The position numbers and the translations under genes were made by a program. From Valencia hispanica (lineage: Eukaryota; Chordata; Actinopteri; Cyprinodontiformes; Valenciidae): a stretch of DNA of 64,000 bases. Positions 27,155-40,398 of the stretch are shown here, piece after piece (the first letter of the stretch is position 1; every line of letters begins with the position of its first letter). Location: assembly GCA_963556495.2 (NCBI GenBank), contig OY747704.1:35236001-35300000 (forward strand), in the 5' to 3' direction. The notes under the pieces are model-generated. The model was not told the origin of the DNA and searched no databases. It saw only the letters and a list, made by a program, of their open reading frames with translations.

Positions 27155-28290
27155 AGAAGTTACATACACTAAGATTTGAGAAAGCTCAGATGATGATGTC
27201 ATGGGTTTGTAAGCTTCTGATAGGTTAAGTTACAAAATGTTAAGTTAAACAGAAGGACACCTGTGGATGTATTTTAAACCAACACCTCAAACACAGATCG
27301 GCTTTCTTGTGTAACACCATGGGGAAAATAAATAAATAAATAAATAAAGCAAGATATCAGGAAGAGATTTCTGGACTTTCACAAGTGTACTTCATCCTTG
27401 GGTAAAATTTCCATCAGGTTGCCCCGTTTGAAAAACTACATGAAAGTATATTCCAGCATAGGAATGTCCAGTCTAAACTAAACATTTCCTGTTTTAGATC
27501 AGTTATAATGACCAAAAGTGCTCCCAGATTTTCTATGGTAAAGAGCTCAATGTTGGACACACGAAAACATCAGCTTTGTTGTCCTTAAGCCACTTTGTAA
27601 TCGACTTGACAGTGGGATTTGAGTCACTGTTCATTTTGAAGACCCATTTGTTCCGAGCTTTTACTTCCTGGCTGATGTCTTAAGCTGTTGCTTCAATATT
27701 TCTATATAATGTTATGTCCTCATAGCCTCGTTTTGTGAAGTGCACCAGTTCTTCCTGCAGCAAAACAACTACATAGCAGGATGGTGCCACCCCCGTACTT
27801 CTGAGTTGGCATGGTGTTCCCAGGCTTGCAATGTTTTACCCTTTGTCTTTCAGAGGTACTGATGGTCATTATGGTCAAGAGGTTAATTTTTGTTTCAACA
27901 GACTGCAGAACAGCTCTTCAAAAATTAAATATTTAATATTATTTTGGCCTTAGTGCATTGGATTTGACACATACCCCCGTCTTCTTTGTGGATGGTGTGA
28001 TGGTACGATTTCCACGCTGTTTATTCTTGCATATATTCATTTAAACAGATTAATGTGGCACCTTCAGATATTTGAAAATTATATCTAAAGATGAACCAGA
28101 CTTGTTGAGGTCCACAATTCTCTTTATTTTACTCAGACTTGGTGATTCAACCTTTCAGAAATTTATAAAGCCTTTACATCATCATCTAGGCTTTCCCAAA
28201 TTGTTTAAAGACACAGTAATCTTAGTGTACTATATGTGAACATCTCACTTTGAAGAAAGTGATAAAGAAGTCTTAAAAAAGGCAACCTTA
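27155..28290 (-). mobile_element. Sleeping Beauty-like Tc1 transposon relic, antisense
   Basis: The left end gaagttacatacactaagat (near 27167) and the right end, with agacacagtaatcttagtgt near 28210-28229, resemble inverted ends of the Sleeping Beauty family. Between them the plus strand carries antisense transposase-like blocks: ttgttgtccttaagccactt near 27577, aggatggtgccacccccgta near 27779-27798, and gatggtcattatggtcaaga near 27861-27880. The order and spacing fit a nearly full-length but mutated copy. No open frame remains. Confidence 0.65.
27328..27350. repeat. (AAAT)n short tandem repeat
   Basis: Five to six copies of aaat/ataa in aataaataaataaataaat, inside the Tc1 relic. Confidence 0.85.
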
Positions 28291-31200
28291 TTATTCCGGT
28301 ACCTGAAAGGGGAAAATCTGAGGTAATTAGAATGCACTCATTCTCAGATCTGACCTCTTTGACAAATCAAGCACATTATAATATCAAAACTAGCAGTGGT
28401 ACTTGTATCAATCACAATGTCAGAACCAATCATGCAAACAATTGACTGGTGTAAAAAATATATTTCCAAATAGATTTTCCTGTCACAGACACACATTTTA
28501 ACTTATTTGTATTCATTTTTAGAATGATCTGCAGAAATGACTGCTCACATTCTCTTTGTTGATGTTCTAGTTAAAGTTATAAAAGAATTTAAAGAGAAGG
28601 TTGCATGGCAAAGTAATTAAGGCATTTGTTGCATTGGATTATCTTAATCTGTGTCATTTAGTTCTTTAGTTAGTGAATCATTAAAGTTATACAAGGCAAG
28701 AAAATCTGGAATAAAATAATAACTGAGTTTAAAAATGCACAGCTATCAGTAAATTATCCACATGCAATGGTCAGGAGAGACATACAATAGTGAGCACGAA
28801 CCTTGGATACATAAAGAAAAGTTTAAAATACCATGTAATAAAAATGTAGCTTACTCTCAGGAAAGCCCAACTGTTTATGTTAACATGAAAACAGATGTCA
28901 CACAAGGAATACATTAACATACATTACAGTCGCACATGCTTTTCTGGACACCAAAGCAGTTTATGTGGAACAAGGTACAATTATAGCTGCAGACAGTCTG
29001 CCTAATTTAATCAGCTGTGTTTGCATCCATGTCATTCTAATAAGAACTGTTTGATCATCATAGGTGGAACATAAAGTGTCTCTGTCAATGCTCTTTTATT
29101 AACTAAAGTAATGCTGTAACATTTACCTTACATGCAGATGTCACTTCTCATATAGTCTATGAGGCTGCAGCACATAATTTAACATCAAATTATCTTCTAT
29201 CTGATGTCGTATGACCGGCTATATTGTTCTGTAACTTTATACACTGTATGCATTTGCAAGCTTTATGCATAGAAAATATGCAGTAACAACAGAAACATGT
29301 ACTTATGACAAAGCATTTATTTTCCTACTACAGCACATGCACTGACTTTCATAGGGGAAACCAAGCAAAGGGCCAAAATGTTACAATGGTGTTTGCTTTA
29401 AGCGTCACAGATCTGAGCTCAGCTTTGCTTCACTGTGGAGGATGAACCTGACCCATATGCACTGACACTGTAAAATATTCCCCATCTAGTGGCAGACAAA
29501 TATGTCATTATGTCTTTATTCCTTAATGTCAAGTCATCAAAAAAGCTTGTGATACCTTGCAGATGTAAAACAAACAAAAAAAGTCTATGTAAACACATCA
29601 TTTACACCTGTATACATTTATTAAGGCATAGTTTGTCACTGGTTTTAGTCCTTGATTGCCATGCTTCATACTCTTGGCATTAGTTGGCTCCATCACCTCT
29701 AAATGCAAACTGCATGTTCTCATCTGTAAATATTGTGTTTATAGTTGTGGTTTAAATAAGTAAAAAAAAAGAACAGGCCCACTGCAGGTAAAGATTTCCC
29801 TCTTTCCTTCCCTATGTATGTCTTTGTGTAAGGCTATAGAGGCTTGGCTGTCTCATCCATTTTAGAATAATGCATGTTATCTGTTTTTCTATCAGCTGAG
29901 AGAGGGGCGTAAGATATTCATCCTATTCTTGAAAGAGTTTATTTTCATTCAAAATTAGGCTTTAATTTCGTGTAACTACTCAATATTGGTTACATGTGAT
30001 TTGCTGTACTAACTCTGTAAACGTTTCCTCTCAGTTAAAGCATTAAAATAATTTCTCAAGTATTGTAACAAGTTTAGAAAAGTACATTTATTCTGGCCCC
30101 AAAAAGAAGCTGTAAAATACTTGAAGACTTAGCTTCATCGTGCTATGCTATGTGTTTGTAAGCCATTAAAGCTAAGCTAATCTCAACGCTAACTGCATGC
30201 TCGCATGTTAGCTACTGAAAAACTGGATTCATGTGATTTTAGTTTACAAAACATACATTAAACAGGATTCCAACATTGTAAGCCAACCAATGAAGATACA
30301 AATGTGTTCAGTTTGTAAAAGCAAATGTAAAAACACTTATTAACCTCTTTTGGATCTTTTGGTTCTGAAAACTGAAAATAGCCTGATATATCACCGTAGC
30401 ACTGTATGGTTGTAGCTCATTTATCAGTTTTGTTAGAATTCTTTAAAGGGATTTGATTTATTTGAGTTTTTAGCTCTTGTTTTGAGCTAACAAACCTCCT
30501 GTGTTTGATAAGCAGAATAGTGTAGTTCTATTGAGAGTACAGCTGATGCTGGTTGCGATTAAACTGTGATTTGAATCAAGATAAATCACAAAATGATGCT
30601 TCACGTAATGTCACTTGAATTATTTATGATATGGTCCTTTAATCATAATTGCAAATCCAAAATGGAATTTTCCGTCATCAAAGACCAATTTGACAAAAAA
30701 CATTAAAACCTGGAATTTAAATTGTATTAAATACTGTTTTTAGCAAATGTATTTAAGATTTTTAAACTCAGGTCTTATATATGCAAAAATGCGGGATAAT
30801 AAGTAAAGGGGTGGGGGTGCATATTGATTCAGTGTTTTATGTGCATGCACAGTAGCAGATTATCTTGCACGGTTCCTGTGATGTTTTTTTTTTTACCAAT
30901 TGTAAACCAAATTGATTGTTTTGTAGCATATTTGATTACAGTTCTGTTCAGAAGCTTACGCACAGTCATCTTTCACATGGATACTATATAAATTTGAGGA
31001 TTTTATTTGAACATTTCTATTTAGGGTATGGACAATACAACATGTACAGCTTCAGTGATTTTTAAGTCAACATTATTCCAGAAACTTCTAGCTACTCCAA
31101 AAGACAATGGCCAAAGAATCTTGTTAAGGGAAATTTCAACCAAATATGCGGCTAAATATTTTTTATATGAATTAGCTATGTATGAATTAAAGAAAATCCA

Positions 31201-31900
31201 CTGTAAAGCTGTGCACCCAGTTCTTGTTTTTCAACATCTTTGAAGTTGTTTGTTGTATTATCAGTCCAGCCTGGAAAAAGAATGATTTCAATGCATCAAA
31301 AGGAGCCCAAAACTAAGCAAGATGAATGTACGTAAAATTCAGACCAGGGATGTAGATTTTGTTGTCGTATAGTTTTTTTTTTTTTTGTTTTTTGTTTTTT
31401 TTTGTTAGTTCTTTTTTTCCTTTCAGTCTTTGACTAAGCCACTCTGGGAGATTTCTTTTTAAAATCAATCTGAAAAAAGAAAAAAACAGAGACAACCAAG
31501 CCTTATGAACTTTGTGGAGTAAAACTTTGAATGTTTGTATGTTCTAAAAAATAAACATGGATTGTTTTCTATGTCATTACTGCCACAATAAAGATCCCTA
31601 AAGAAAATGGTTATAGTGTCTCGATTATTCTTTTTGTTGTTGTTGTTGTTGCAATTCTGGATGTCTTTTATTTCATATATTTTAGGAAAACTCTGTCTCC
31701 CTCTTGTGGTACAATTTACACAACTGCATCCTCTTAACGAATTTTCCTGTATATACTATCAGAAGTAGAACCAGTTCTATTCATTGACTGTGTGTAGAAA
31801 AGACGAGAAAGATCCAAAGTTTTTTAAGGTGACTAAAAAAAGCCACGCATAAGCACTTTATCTGCCAAGAAAAGACTTGACTCATGTCAACACAACTTGC
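28291..31900. other. Intergenic spacer, nothing recognised
   Basis: AT-rich DNA between frmd3 and rasef with no gene, RNA or classifiable repeat seen. It includes a T-rich run at about 31369-31405 and a (GTT)n run at 31635-31652. Confidence 0.4.
31635..31652. repeat. (GTT)n short tandem repeat
   Basis: About six copies of gtt. Confidence 0.85.
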
Positions 31901-31904
31901 TGTA

Positions 31905-32175
31905 CACTCACTGGCCTCTTTATTAAGCACGCCTTGCTCGAACCCATCTCTTTGCCTTCAGAATCGCCATAATTCTTTGTGGGATAAATTCAACTGTGTT
32001 GGAAGCATTTTTCAGAGATTTTCAGTTCCACCACATCCCAAAGATGCTCTGTTGGATTGAGATCTGGTGACAAAGAGGCCATTGAAGCACAATGGCCTTT
32101 AGGGCTTTGTGACACTGTGCTTTATCCTGCAGGAAGTAGCCATCAGAAGATGAGTACTCTGTGTTCGTAAAAAGA
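31905..32175. mobile_element. Teleost DNA-transposon-derived repeat (cactcactggcc end)
   Basis: The block starts tacactcactggcctcttta followed by ttaagcac and contains ccaccacatcccaaagatgc then tctgttggattgagatctgg. This string pattern is widespread in teleost genomes as a non-coding interspersed repeat. I cannot name its superfamily with confidence. The right end is unclear. Confidence 0.5.
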
Positions 32176-32675
32176 TGGACATGGCCACAAAAACACTGAG
32201 TTTGACTCTGGCAATTAAATAATGCTCAACTGTTTCTAAGGAGTCCAAAATGTGAACACACACCTGTTAGGATCATCAGGTGTTTGTATTTTGAGTTCCA
32301 GTTATTTTAATTTCTTTATTCATTTTATCTTATCATTTAAGTTTATTTCTCGATGTTATTTCTGTTATGTTTTACTTCAGGATTATAGCTGGGTTATTTT
32401 AGGTTTCTTCCTTCTATGCTTTCATTTTCTGTCTTACTCTTAGATATTTATACTTTTCTTTCATTGTTTTCAGGTTACTTGAATCTTTTATTAATTTCCC
32501 CTTATCACATAATTTTTCTGATTTTCTGGTTTTCTGATTGGAATCTCTTTATAGTGTTTCTTTCTGTTCTGTTTCCTCTCTTCCCTGTTCATTAGTTCTT
32601 TTACTTTAGGTTTCTCCTTGGCTCCTTTATTCTTATTGTCTTAGATCTTTTTCATTCTTAGTTAACTTAGAGTTA

Positions 32676-32990
32676 GGCCCTGTTTACACGGAGATGAAAC
32701 CAGGTGTAGCAGCAACGGTATTTCATCGAATAAGTGTCTCATCAACAAGGAGCCGGCGTTTCAGGTCAGCGTAAACGATCATGGTTCCCTGAGTGGAGAA
32801 GTCTCACAATACCATCACAGTTGTCTCTGTGATTATGAGCTGTCTGGCATTTATTCTGAATGGATGACATCGCTGCCCCATTCCTATATGTAACGCGCAC
32901 GCGCAGCTATGTGGTAGACTAAACAAACATGGAGCTGTATAAGGTCTTAATAAAGAAAAAACTGATCTAATCATGGATCCTAGATTTTGA
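32676..32990. mobile_element. Possible PIF/Harbinger-type MITE fragment
   Basis: The end ggccctgtttacac follows a TTA trinucleotide (32673-32675), which is the PIF/Harbinger target-site type. The interior is more CpG-rich (for example taacgcgcacgcgcagc near 32891) than its surroundings. No matching right terminus was found, so the copy may be truncated. Confidence 0.35.
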
Positions 32991-33239
32991 TTCACTGCCC
33001 CTGCTTTAGCACCAGCAACAAAAAATGGATCCGGAGAACCACAGACACTATATGCTTTTGAATAGAAGCTACACCTAGTCTAGTATCCTGCTTAGCTGTG
33101 ATGCTCTGTTGGATAGGTGGGATCCCAGTAACTAAGCATCCTCCGTGTCCTGTTATCAGCTTTTTACTTTCTTTAATAAGAATGTACTCTTACATCAGTT
33201 CTTTTGTTCTTTCTGTGTTTCTGCTCTGTCTTCTCGAAC

Positions 33240-33500
33240 CCCCAGACAGTCGTGGCAGATGGCCGCTCCTACTGAGCCAGGTTCTGCTGGAGATTTCTTC
33301 CTGTTAAAGGGGAGTTTTTCCTTTCCACTGTTGCCACATGCTTGCTCAGTATGAGGGATTGGTGTGGTTGGAAAGTCTGCATCAACGGGGCGCAACTGCC
33401 AGTCAATGACTCGATGCAATCTGCTGGGATTCCTTACATAGAAAACTAACTAAACCTTTATACTGATTGGAATAATTGTATTGAAATGACTTTCTTGTGA
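33240..33500 (+). repeat. Common teleost interspersed repeat segment
   Basis: The sequence gatggccgctcctactgagc followed by ttctgctggagatttcttcc and ggggagtttttcctttccac is a frequently repeated teleost string. It continues with gctgggattccttacataga. Not protein-coding despite open frames. Confidence 0.5.
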
Positions 33501-33507
33501 AGTCTTT

Positions 33508-33870
33508 GTGGACTTCTTTTCTGGGGTTAAGTTGATTTATGACCATCTGTTAATAGTTGGTGATTTTTATATTCATATCTGTTGTGAGACCAAGCCCTTA
33601 TCAAAGGACTTTTTAAATTTGATTAGCTCTTCTAATTTAACTCAACTCGTGAATGGTCCAACCCATGAGAAGGGACATACTTGGACTTGATTTTAACTTT
33701 TGGATTACATGGACATGTAAATGAAATATGTGATGTGGGAATTTCTGATCATTTGACTGTTTTATTTGATTTTAAGCTTCCTCCTCCAGTGATGGGCTCC
33801 CCTGCGACTGTGCGTCCTCGATTAATTTATGGTAAACATGAGAACCTGAAGGCATGTTGGATGTGGTAAA
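33508..33870 (+). mobile_element. LINE endonuclease-domain fragment
   Basis: Two frames offset by a frameshift near 33685 spell the end of an APE-type endonuclease of a non-LTR retrotransposon: LLIVGDFYIHICCETKPLSK then LTQLVNGPTHEKGHT, and in the next frame LDLILTFGLHGHVNEICD then ISDHLTVLFDF. GDF-IH and SDH are endonuclease core motifs (family GDFNIH). The rest of the element is missing, so it is a dead fragment, probably L2/CR1-like. Confidence 0.7.
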
Positions 33871-35276
33871 CAGTTTCTTTGAAACTGGGTCAGTTTTTCC
33901 ATATATGAAACAGCTGACAAATAGATATTAGATAACGCACACCAGACGATGATCAGAATGGTTTTTAGATTTCAACAAAATGTTCGAATAGGGGTCGAGA
34001 AACCATCCATGATTACAAATCCCCCTCATTGTGTGATATTCATCATGTTTTCAATAGAAAAGTGATGTGGAGCCTTTCTCCTGGGACAAGGTAACTGAAA
34101 ACATGCTACATGGCACCAACAAACACTACTGTAGAAACAGTCTATGTCTAATCAAAGGCACCTTTACCAACACATCTGGTAGAAGGAAAAATCAAGCTCT
34201 TACATCAGATGCCACAACAAACTGGATCAAGGAATCTATATCATCAGGGGGTCATGTCTCTGATAAAAGGAGCATGGTGCTGCGAGTGCCAAGTGTAACA
34301 TCAAAGCAATGATATGAAAGACATGATTTATAAGGCAGTGGCAGCTCAGTCAAAGATGTAACTGTTGGAAAAAAATAAAGAAACAGGAGATAAAAAAGAA
34401 AAAATAAACACAGTAATTTTTAAAAGATTAGTATACCTCGTTCAGCTCCCAACAGATGCTACAAAGAAGGAAGATTAAATTCAGCATCATAACCCATCAC
34501 GAACCCTTGAAAAGGTAAAAAAAAATGCAACATTTTCTTAACATAAAGAAACCAAGTATTGTGACAATTTCACTATGAAAGACACACCTGCAGCCATCAG
34601 AGCTGGAAGTAGATATTTGTGTTGCAAGAATACTTCTATCCGTTTTTGCTTATGAAACTTTATGGCAACAAATGCAGTAATTTTATATAGAATCTGATTA
34701 GGCTGTTTCGCACACCTGCAGAGCAGATCCCAATTAGGAAACTTTCCCGTTCATAAAAAATAGAGGAGCCACATATAACACCCTTTTTATAACTTTATCT
34801 TTACAATTTTGGCGTACCCATTTCCATGTCTGAAGTCTAAAATTTCCTGAAAAAACATAAAAGAAGAAGCACAAGTACAAAGCAGCGGAGAACGCAGATG
34901 AAAGTTGTCTAACAGTGATTAAATCTACCAGTGTAATACCAGTGACACAAGAAAAAATGGGTAGTAATAAAGTCTCGAGCTTCAATTTAAGCTTATATTG
35001 GGAAGATTTAAATGAAGGTCGGATTAGTCCGATGCAGAAGAGAAAGCTTGAAAGGAGAAGCTTGGGGATCTAACAGACTGGCAACCTACCCAAGAATTTG
35101 AAAGGACTATGTTGTGAGCCCAGTCAGCAGGGGTGGGCTGGTGTTGAAATTCAGCCCTGCATGGAGCTTGGTTAAGAGAGGCCTTTTATCTGATCGCACA
35201 AAGGATGCAAGTGGAAGCATAACTTTAACAAATATACTTTTATTGGTAGTATAACAGGTTTTTATGTTGTCATGAC
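33871..35276. other. Intergenic spacer, nothing firm
   Basis: No gene was recognised. An open frame at 34067-34312 resembles nothing I know. Confidence 0.35.
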
Positions 35277-36328
35277 CAGAGGTGGGTGGTAATTAGTTAC
35301 ATTTATTCAATTAGTCTACATTTACTTGAGCAATTCTACTGCATCATACTTTTAAATTTTACTTAAGTAAAAGCAATTATTAAAGTAATTATTATGTAGT
35401 ATCGCTACTCTTACTTGAGTGAAATTTCTGGATATTCTACCTACTGCAAATAGTTTCACTGAATCAAAACAAACTTGCTCTAACCAAAAATGCAAAATCA
35501 GTGCCTATAGAACTGATCTGAGATTCTGATCAGTTACTCGGTATGCTACTTGAGCAGCCTTTTTACATTTTACTATTTTACACTTACTTGAGTAATTTCT
35601 TGGACGGCTACTTTCAACTTTTAAGCCGCAATCACACCGCACGCTTTATGAGCGTCAGTGTAGTTTGATGCCTGTACATTTTTAAGCCCAACGCTTGTAA
35701 AGCTTACAAAGCCCGCCACTTGCTGAGCAAAAAAGCGCGTACGCTGGCTTCCTCTGCTGACGGATGTTAAACAATGACGGATCATACTGAGAGAGTGGCT
35801 TGGCTTTAATTGCTAAATAAAGCCAGACAACGTCGACATCGGGGGCATCAGCGCAGTTTATGGATACACCCCATTCTTGAGAGGCGTTCTCATTATGGAA
35901 AGTTTAACCATTTGCTACTGGAGCTGCGTGTGGATGAGGTTCGCTTTCAGCGCTACTCTCGTCTTTTGTCTTCCAAGTCTGAAATGATTCCTTCCAGCTC
36001 TGCTGCTCCATTCAAGAAATGTGTAGTGACATCTCTACACTGAGACGCTCTGATTGGTTGACGCTCAGGGGACGCTTTTCTCGCTTTTGCCGCTGTGAAG
36101 CTTGAAAAGCAGCAAAAGTGTGAAAAGTTGACGTGGCCAAAGTGCATAAAGCGCAGCTGAGACTCTAACGGCCCTCTGAAGGCCTCTTCCATAGACTTAA
36201 CACGTAATCTTGCCGCTCTTGGTGTTGACGCTTTGGGCGGTAAGAACGCGGCATTACTCGGACAAAAATATGTTGAAACAATACTACTCTTACTTGAGAA
36301 CAATTTTTGCGTACTCTACCCACCTCTG
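35277..36328. mobile_element. hAT-like non-autonomous element (cagaggtgggt ends), split by an insertion
   Basis: The outer ends are perfect inverted repeats: cagaggtgggt at 35277-35287 and acccacctctg at 36318-36328, extended on both sides by tgac/gtca to a 15-base match. Flanking 8-mers gtcatgac and gtcacttc match at 5 of 8 positions, compatible with an old 8-bp hAT duplication. Inside, both arms carry tacttgag and acttaagtaaaag-type motifs typical of this teleost repeat. A Harbinger-type element (35624-36253) interrupts it. The superfamily is inferred. Confidence 0.55.
35624..36253 (+). mobile_element. PIF/Harbinger-derived element with transposase N-terminal remnant
   Basis: A 630-base insertion bounded by TTA on each side (35621-35623, 36254-36256), the target duplication of PIF/Harbinger. 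Its ends are inverted (agccgcaatcacaccgc left; the right end complements to tgccgcgttcttaccgc). At 35815-35995 the plus strand reads KARQRRHRGHQRSLWIHPIL then ERRSHYGKFNHLLLELRVD and EVRFQRYSRL, matching the N-terminus of Harbinger transposases (family pattern RRFWVHPI...LVQELR-D--RFQRYFRM). The catalytic domain is missing, so it is non-autonomous. Confidence 0.75.
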
Positions 36329-36332
36329 GTCA

Positions 36333-37144
36333 CTTCCAAACTTTGTGTTATTGAGATCAACAGAGAGAGAGATTTTTCAGTGGCTGAACTCAAGAATGGA
36401 GAAAACATCTTAAACCAGGGACTGTGGACCAACATTTCAGGTAAATAAAATGGAGATGATTCATTATATTCAGCATGTTAGAGGAAATTCAGTTGAAAAT
36501 ACATAACTTTAAAAAAGTTATTGCCTTGCATGAAAAACTTTTAACCCACATTTTGAATCAAACGACAAGTCCAAATAGTAGGCCTACTGAAATATGTATT
36601 CATAACATGAGCAGAACTGCAGCTCTGCAGATTGACGGTAGAAGACAGTGAAGGTGTGTCGCAACTGCAGAATACCGCTCACAAAGATCTTCTAGAAAAT
36701 GCTTCACTCACGAAAACAGACACAAAACAGAATCATCACAGTTGCTCAACCACGGAGTACAAAAAAAAAAGAAAAGAAAAAAACCTTCTGGCCACCGGCC
36801 CTAGTACAGATCGGCTGTTCAAGAAATCTCCCGAACCTCTATAGCCATCAGCCCCTGCCAGTCTGCCTGTGGTTCGCACATAGACTGTATATCGCAACAG
36901 CTGAGTATAGCCGCTCGTGAAAAAAAAAAAAAAAATTTAAAATTTAAAATCCTGGCAGCATTTAGGTAGATAAAGCAATATCTGTTACAGTTCTGTCCAG
37001 CATTGTTACTCTGCTTTGAATGGACATCCATCAGGAGTGCTTTTCCGTCAATAACAACAGTGGTTGATTGTGTAAAACACAGTGGCAGTGCATGGAAGCA
37101 GCTGAAATTCTCACTTTGTTAACTAAATCAGTCCGTTTTACTAC
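36333..37144. other. Intergenic spacer, nothing recognised
   Basis: No gene or classifiable repeat. A poly-A run lies at about 36919-36934. Confidence 0.4.
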
Positions 37145-37330
37145 TAATAATAATGATACATTTTATTTGTAAGCGCCTTTCAAGACTCTCAAGGTCGCAA
37201 CTCAAAACTATACAAGTAAATGAACATATCAAGCAGAAATAAAATCACTATACATCAACGACAGAGCAGCATGTAAAACATAGTTAAGAACAGGATTAGG
37301 AAAAGCGCAGGTAGAACAACGAATGAAATA
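37145..37330 (-). mobile_element. L2-like LINE 3' end, antisense
   Basis: It begins aataataatgatacatttta then tttgtaagcgcctttcaaga ctctcaaggt, the reverse complement of the terminus of the LINE at 2211-3791 (gaccttgagagtctgaaagg, ataaaatgcattattatta). Only the 3' end is clear. Confidence 0.65.
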
Positions 37331-37649
37331 AAATAGAAAAGGATCAAGTGGAGTATGGAGTATTAAAGAGACTTTAACTGCAACACACCAATGCAGCTGT
37401 GAACATTATTTCAAAGACCTCATAGCACACCACTTAAACTTCAAAGGAAGGTCTTGAGTTAGTTTTTTTCTATAAAAACCCCCAGTCCTTTTAGCTTATG
37501 ATACACGTGATGGCAAGAACGGAAGTGATAGGAAGAAAAAGGAACTGATATTCAATCTTCACTCATTTGGCTTAGACATTGTAAACAAAGAGTTGAGTTG
37601 CTGCTCATTACACTGGGTAAACCTGCATAAAAATGTTTAGAGATTTCCG

Positions 37650-38178
37650 GAATTGCGCCGCTCAAGGTGGCAGCATGTTGGAGTAGCTCTGTTACTTTGG
37701 TTCATATTTTTTTTCTTTTTTAAAACTTTAATTCTTCCATTTCTGGTAGAAACATTGTTTTTATGGACAACTGGTTTTGAATGCTGTGCAGCTGGAAGGA
37801 TTTTTGCTGATAATTTTTATTTTTGGACATTTGTTGTGATGCATAACCATGGCAACAAGGTGGTTTACAACTGGCAGCAGCTGATTAACATCACAAAAGC
37901 TCAAATAATACCTCAACTGCAGCCACAAAACCCTGATGAGTTGAAAAGAAGACGCCATGGATCCAGAGCATCCTCTACATCAGACTGTCATACAACTACA
38001 GAATGTCTTCAGTCAGAGGCTTCTTCAGATCTGCAGAGCACTACAGGAGGTCATCCCTACCCACAGCCATCAGCATCTACAACAAATCTTTGAAGGAACT
38101 TGCGTAATGAGTTACAACAACATTTAATTTCCCATTGGGATTAATAAAGTCATTTTGAATTTGAATTGAATTTGAATT
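37650..38178 (+). mobile_element. Internally deleted LINE copy (5' end joined to 3' end)
   Basis: The left part (gccgctcaaggtggcagcat then gttggagtagctctg) looks like a retroposon 5' leader. The right part encodes ILYIRLSYNYRMSSVRGFF-like residues followed by HYRRSSLPTAISIYN, the end of a LINE reverse transcriptase. It closes with cccattgggattaataaagt and a ttgaatttgaattgaattt tail. Total length about 530 bases, so the central coding region is missing. Confidence 0.6.
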
Positions 38179-40398
38179 TGGTTATTGATTTGATTGAAAA
38201 TTTTGGTTTTCAACCATCAGCCGACAATTTGTTCTGACAGAGGAACAAAAACACTAAAATGTCTTTCCTGAAACTTTATGCGCACGAACAACAGGCCACA
38301 ATAGTTTAGCTGCTGACACCAATGCAGCTATCTGCCATTCCTGCTGCATGTTTTGCTCCCTTCCGTCAGCTTTAGATTGTTTAATGCAATGTTACATAAT
38401 CCTGGGACAAAATGTGTCTCAAACAAGGAAAAAATTTTAGTGGTTGAGCAAAAATCTTTTCTTTTCACTTAATTACTTACATAAGGCTCACTTTCTTTTC
38501 TGGCACAGCAGGGACTTTGGGGATAGTAAGAGTGTTCACCCCATCCTTTTCCTGTTTTGCCAATAACTGACAGTCCGACCTCTGAACATTCCTACAGCTA
38601 TTGTTTATCAAGAAAACAATCTGATTTTTGTTTACAGTGATAGGTTGATAAGCTATTTCATGTCATCAGCCTTATGTGGTATTGCTGATTGTGATTTACT
38701 TAATTTAAACTTGCCATATTTGTTAGGTTTTCTACCAGTTTCTACCAGTTATGTTTTTTTCAGCAATTTATTTCAAATGTAAAAAAAACCCAAAAACTTT
38801 TACTTTCACAATGACACAATACAACTTCTTGGTTTTATCTAGCCATGGTGTGCTATTATAAACGTCTTGTAAATTGTAAATACAGCTTTCAGAATCTCCA
38901 TATCTTTTATACATTGCTAAAAAACATACCAAACATAATAATTAACCAAAGCTGCAACATTCTTCTATAGAAAAAGTTTATGTTTATAAATCCCAAGTAA
39001 GAAAGTAAACTATACATCTTATTCAGTCATGTGTGTTGTCTGAGTGTGTTATATTTACACTTCCCAGCCAGCAGGCATCTTTATCACTGATCACTGTGTA
39101 CACCTAGAGATATGTAACATAAAATTCTGTCCAGGAAGGATTTTTCAGCTCAGTATTGTAGATTTGGCACCGACTGGACTGCTGGTTGCAGATCACATGC
39201 TCTTTAAATCTGCCTGATGCAGCCTAAACACAGAGAAAATGGAAAACGTTTTGACTGAAGTTGGAATTCAGAAAGTTTTGGCGTGTATGACTCTTTTTAA
39301 TTTATGATTAAATATTTCATATACATTCAGTAGGTGGGATGTCCCAAGTTTTTCCAAGTATCAGCACATGGTTTGTTCTCATGATGTAAGTATTTCCAGT
39401 GCATCAGCGTACTGCACTACTCCCTAGACAAACAGAAGATATCTGAGAACTGTGCTTTCACATGCAATCATACCTGCACACAGGCTGCAGGTAGGAACCT
39501 ATGTTTTCCAATGAAAGCATACACATCAGTAACAATAAGCAATAAATAAACAACTATGGGAAAAACGAAGAAAGATTAATTTTTTTTCTCCATCATGTTT
39601 TAAGAAGACAATTGTTTAGATATAATGTATTCAGCATTGTTGTGTTCTCTCCATTTAGTCTGGATCTGTACAGCTGCATGGAGCTATCTTATAAGCTGTA
39701 GAAATAATTTTAGAATAGAATTGAATTTTAGGGAGATTCATCTTTTCTAGCCCTACAGTTTTTAATGAAATTTCCCTGCTATCAGTGGTAATAATCAACT
39801 GTAAATAAAATATTACAGACATTTTTTTTGGGGGGGGGCTCTGCAGAAATTTCCAAGTATACAACACAGAACATACAGGCAGGAAAATCTTTCTCAAACA
39901 GTTATTTGTTAAGTACAGGAACTCCAAGTCACAAGTTGTATTTGTCGTGCTGACCCTGATTGGACAGATTGGTTGTCATGTGATTAATTGGTATGAAGAA
40001 CCAGATACTGGAATAAATTCTCTAAACTGTGAAATGTGGTACAGGGTCAGTGCATGCTCCCATCTCTACAGAGGACCTTATATGTGCCTAAATGTTTTGC
40101 CAATGATCTAAACACAATCTATTGAAGAATTTCTCACTATTAATTTAGGTTATTTAAATTGTGGAGACACTATCATTATTTTTAATGTAAGCGTGAGAAC
40201 AAATGTAGGCCTACACAAACCCAACAGAGATACTTAATGATGGTTGTGATTGAGACAGTATGACAAACGTGAGAAACTTTGAAGCAGAATTTAGTGACAT
40301 AATATCCAAAACCTGAACAGAGAACAAATCTGTATCCAGTTTCACAAAATATGTTGAAATCTAATATAAGTTAATGCGCTATATTACGAAATGTATTC
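38179..40398. other. Intergenic spacer, nothing recognised
   Basis: AT-rich DNA without a recognised gene or repeat. Confidence 0.4.

Noticed and set aside
33098..33419. Open frames on both strands in a GC-richer block
   Set aside because: The block is a common teleost interspersed repeat.
35953..36303. 116-codon minus-strand frame
   Set aside because: It is the opposite strand of the Harbinger transposase remnant.
37653..38093. 146-codon frame with a hydrophobic N-terminus, resembling a membrane protein
   Set aside because: It spans the leader and tail of a deleted LINE; the C-terminal part is LINE-derived.
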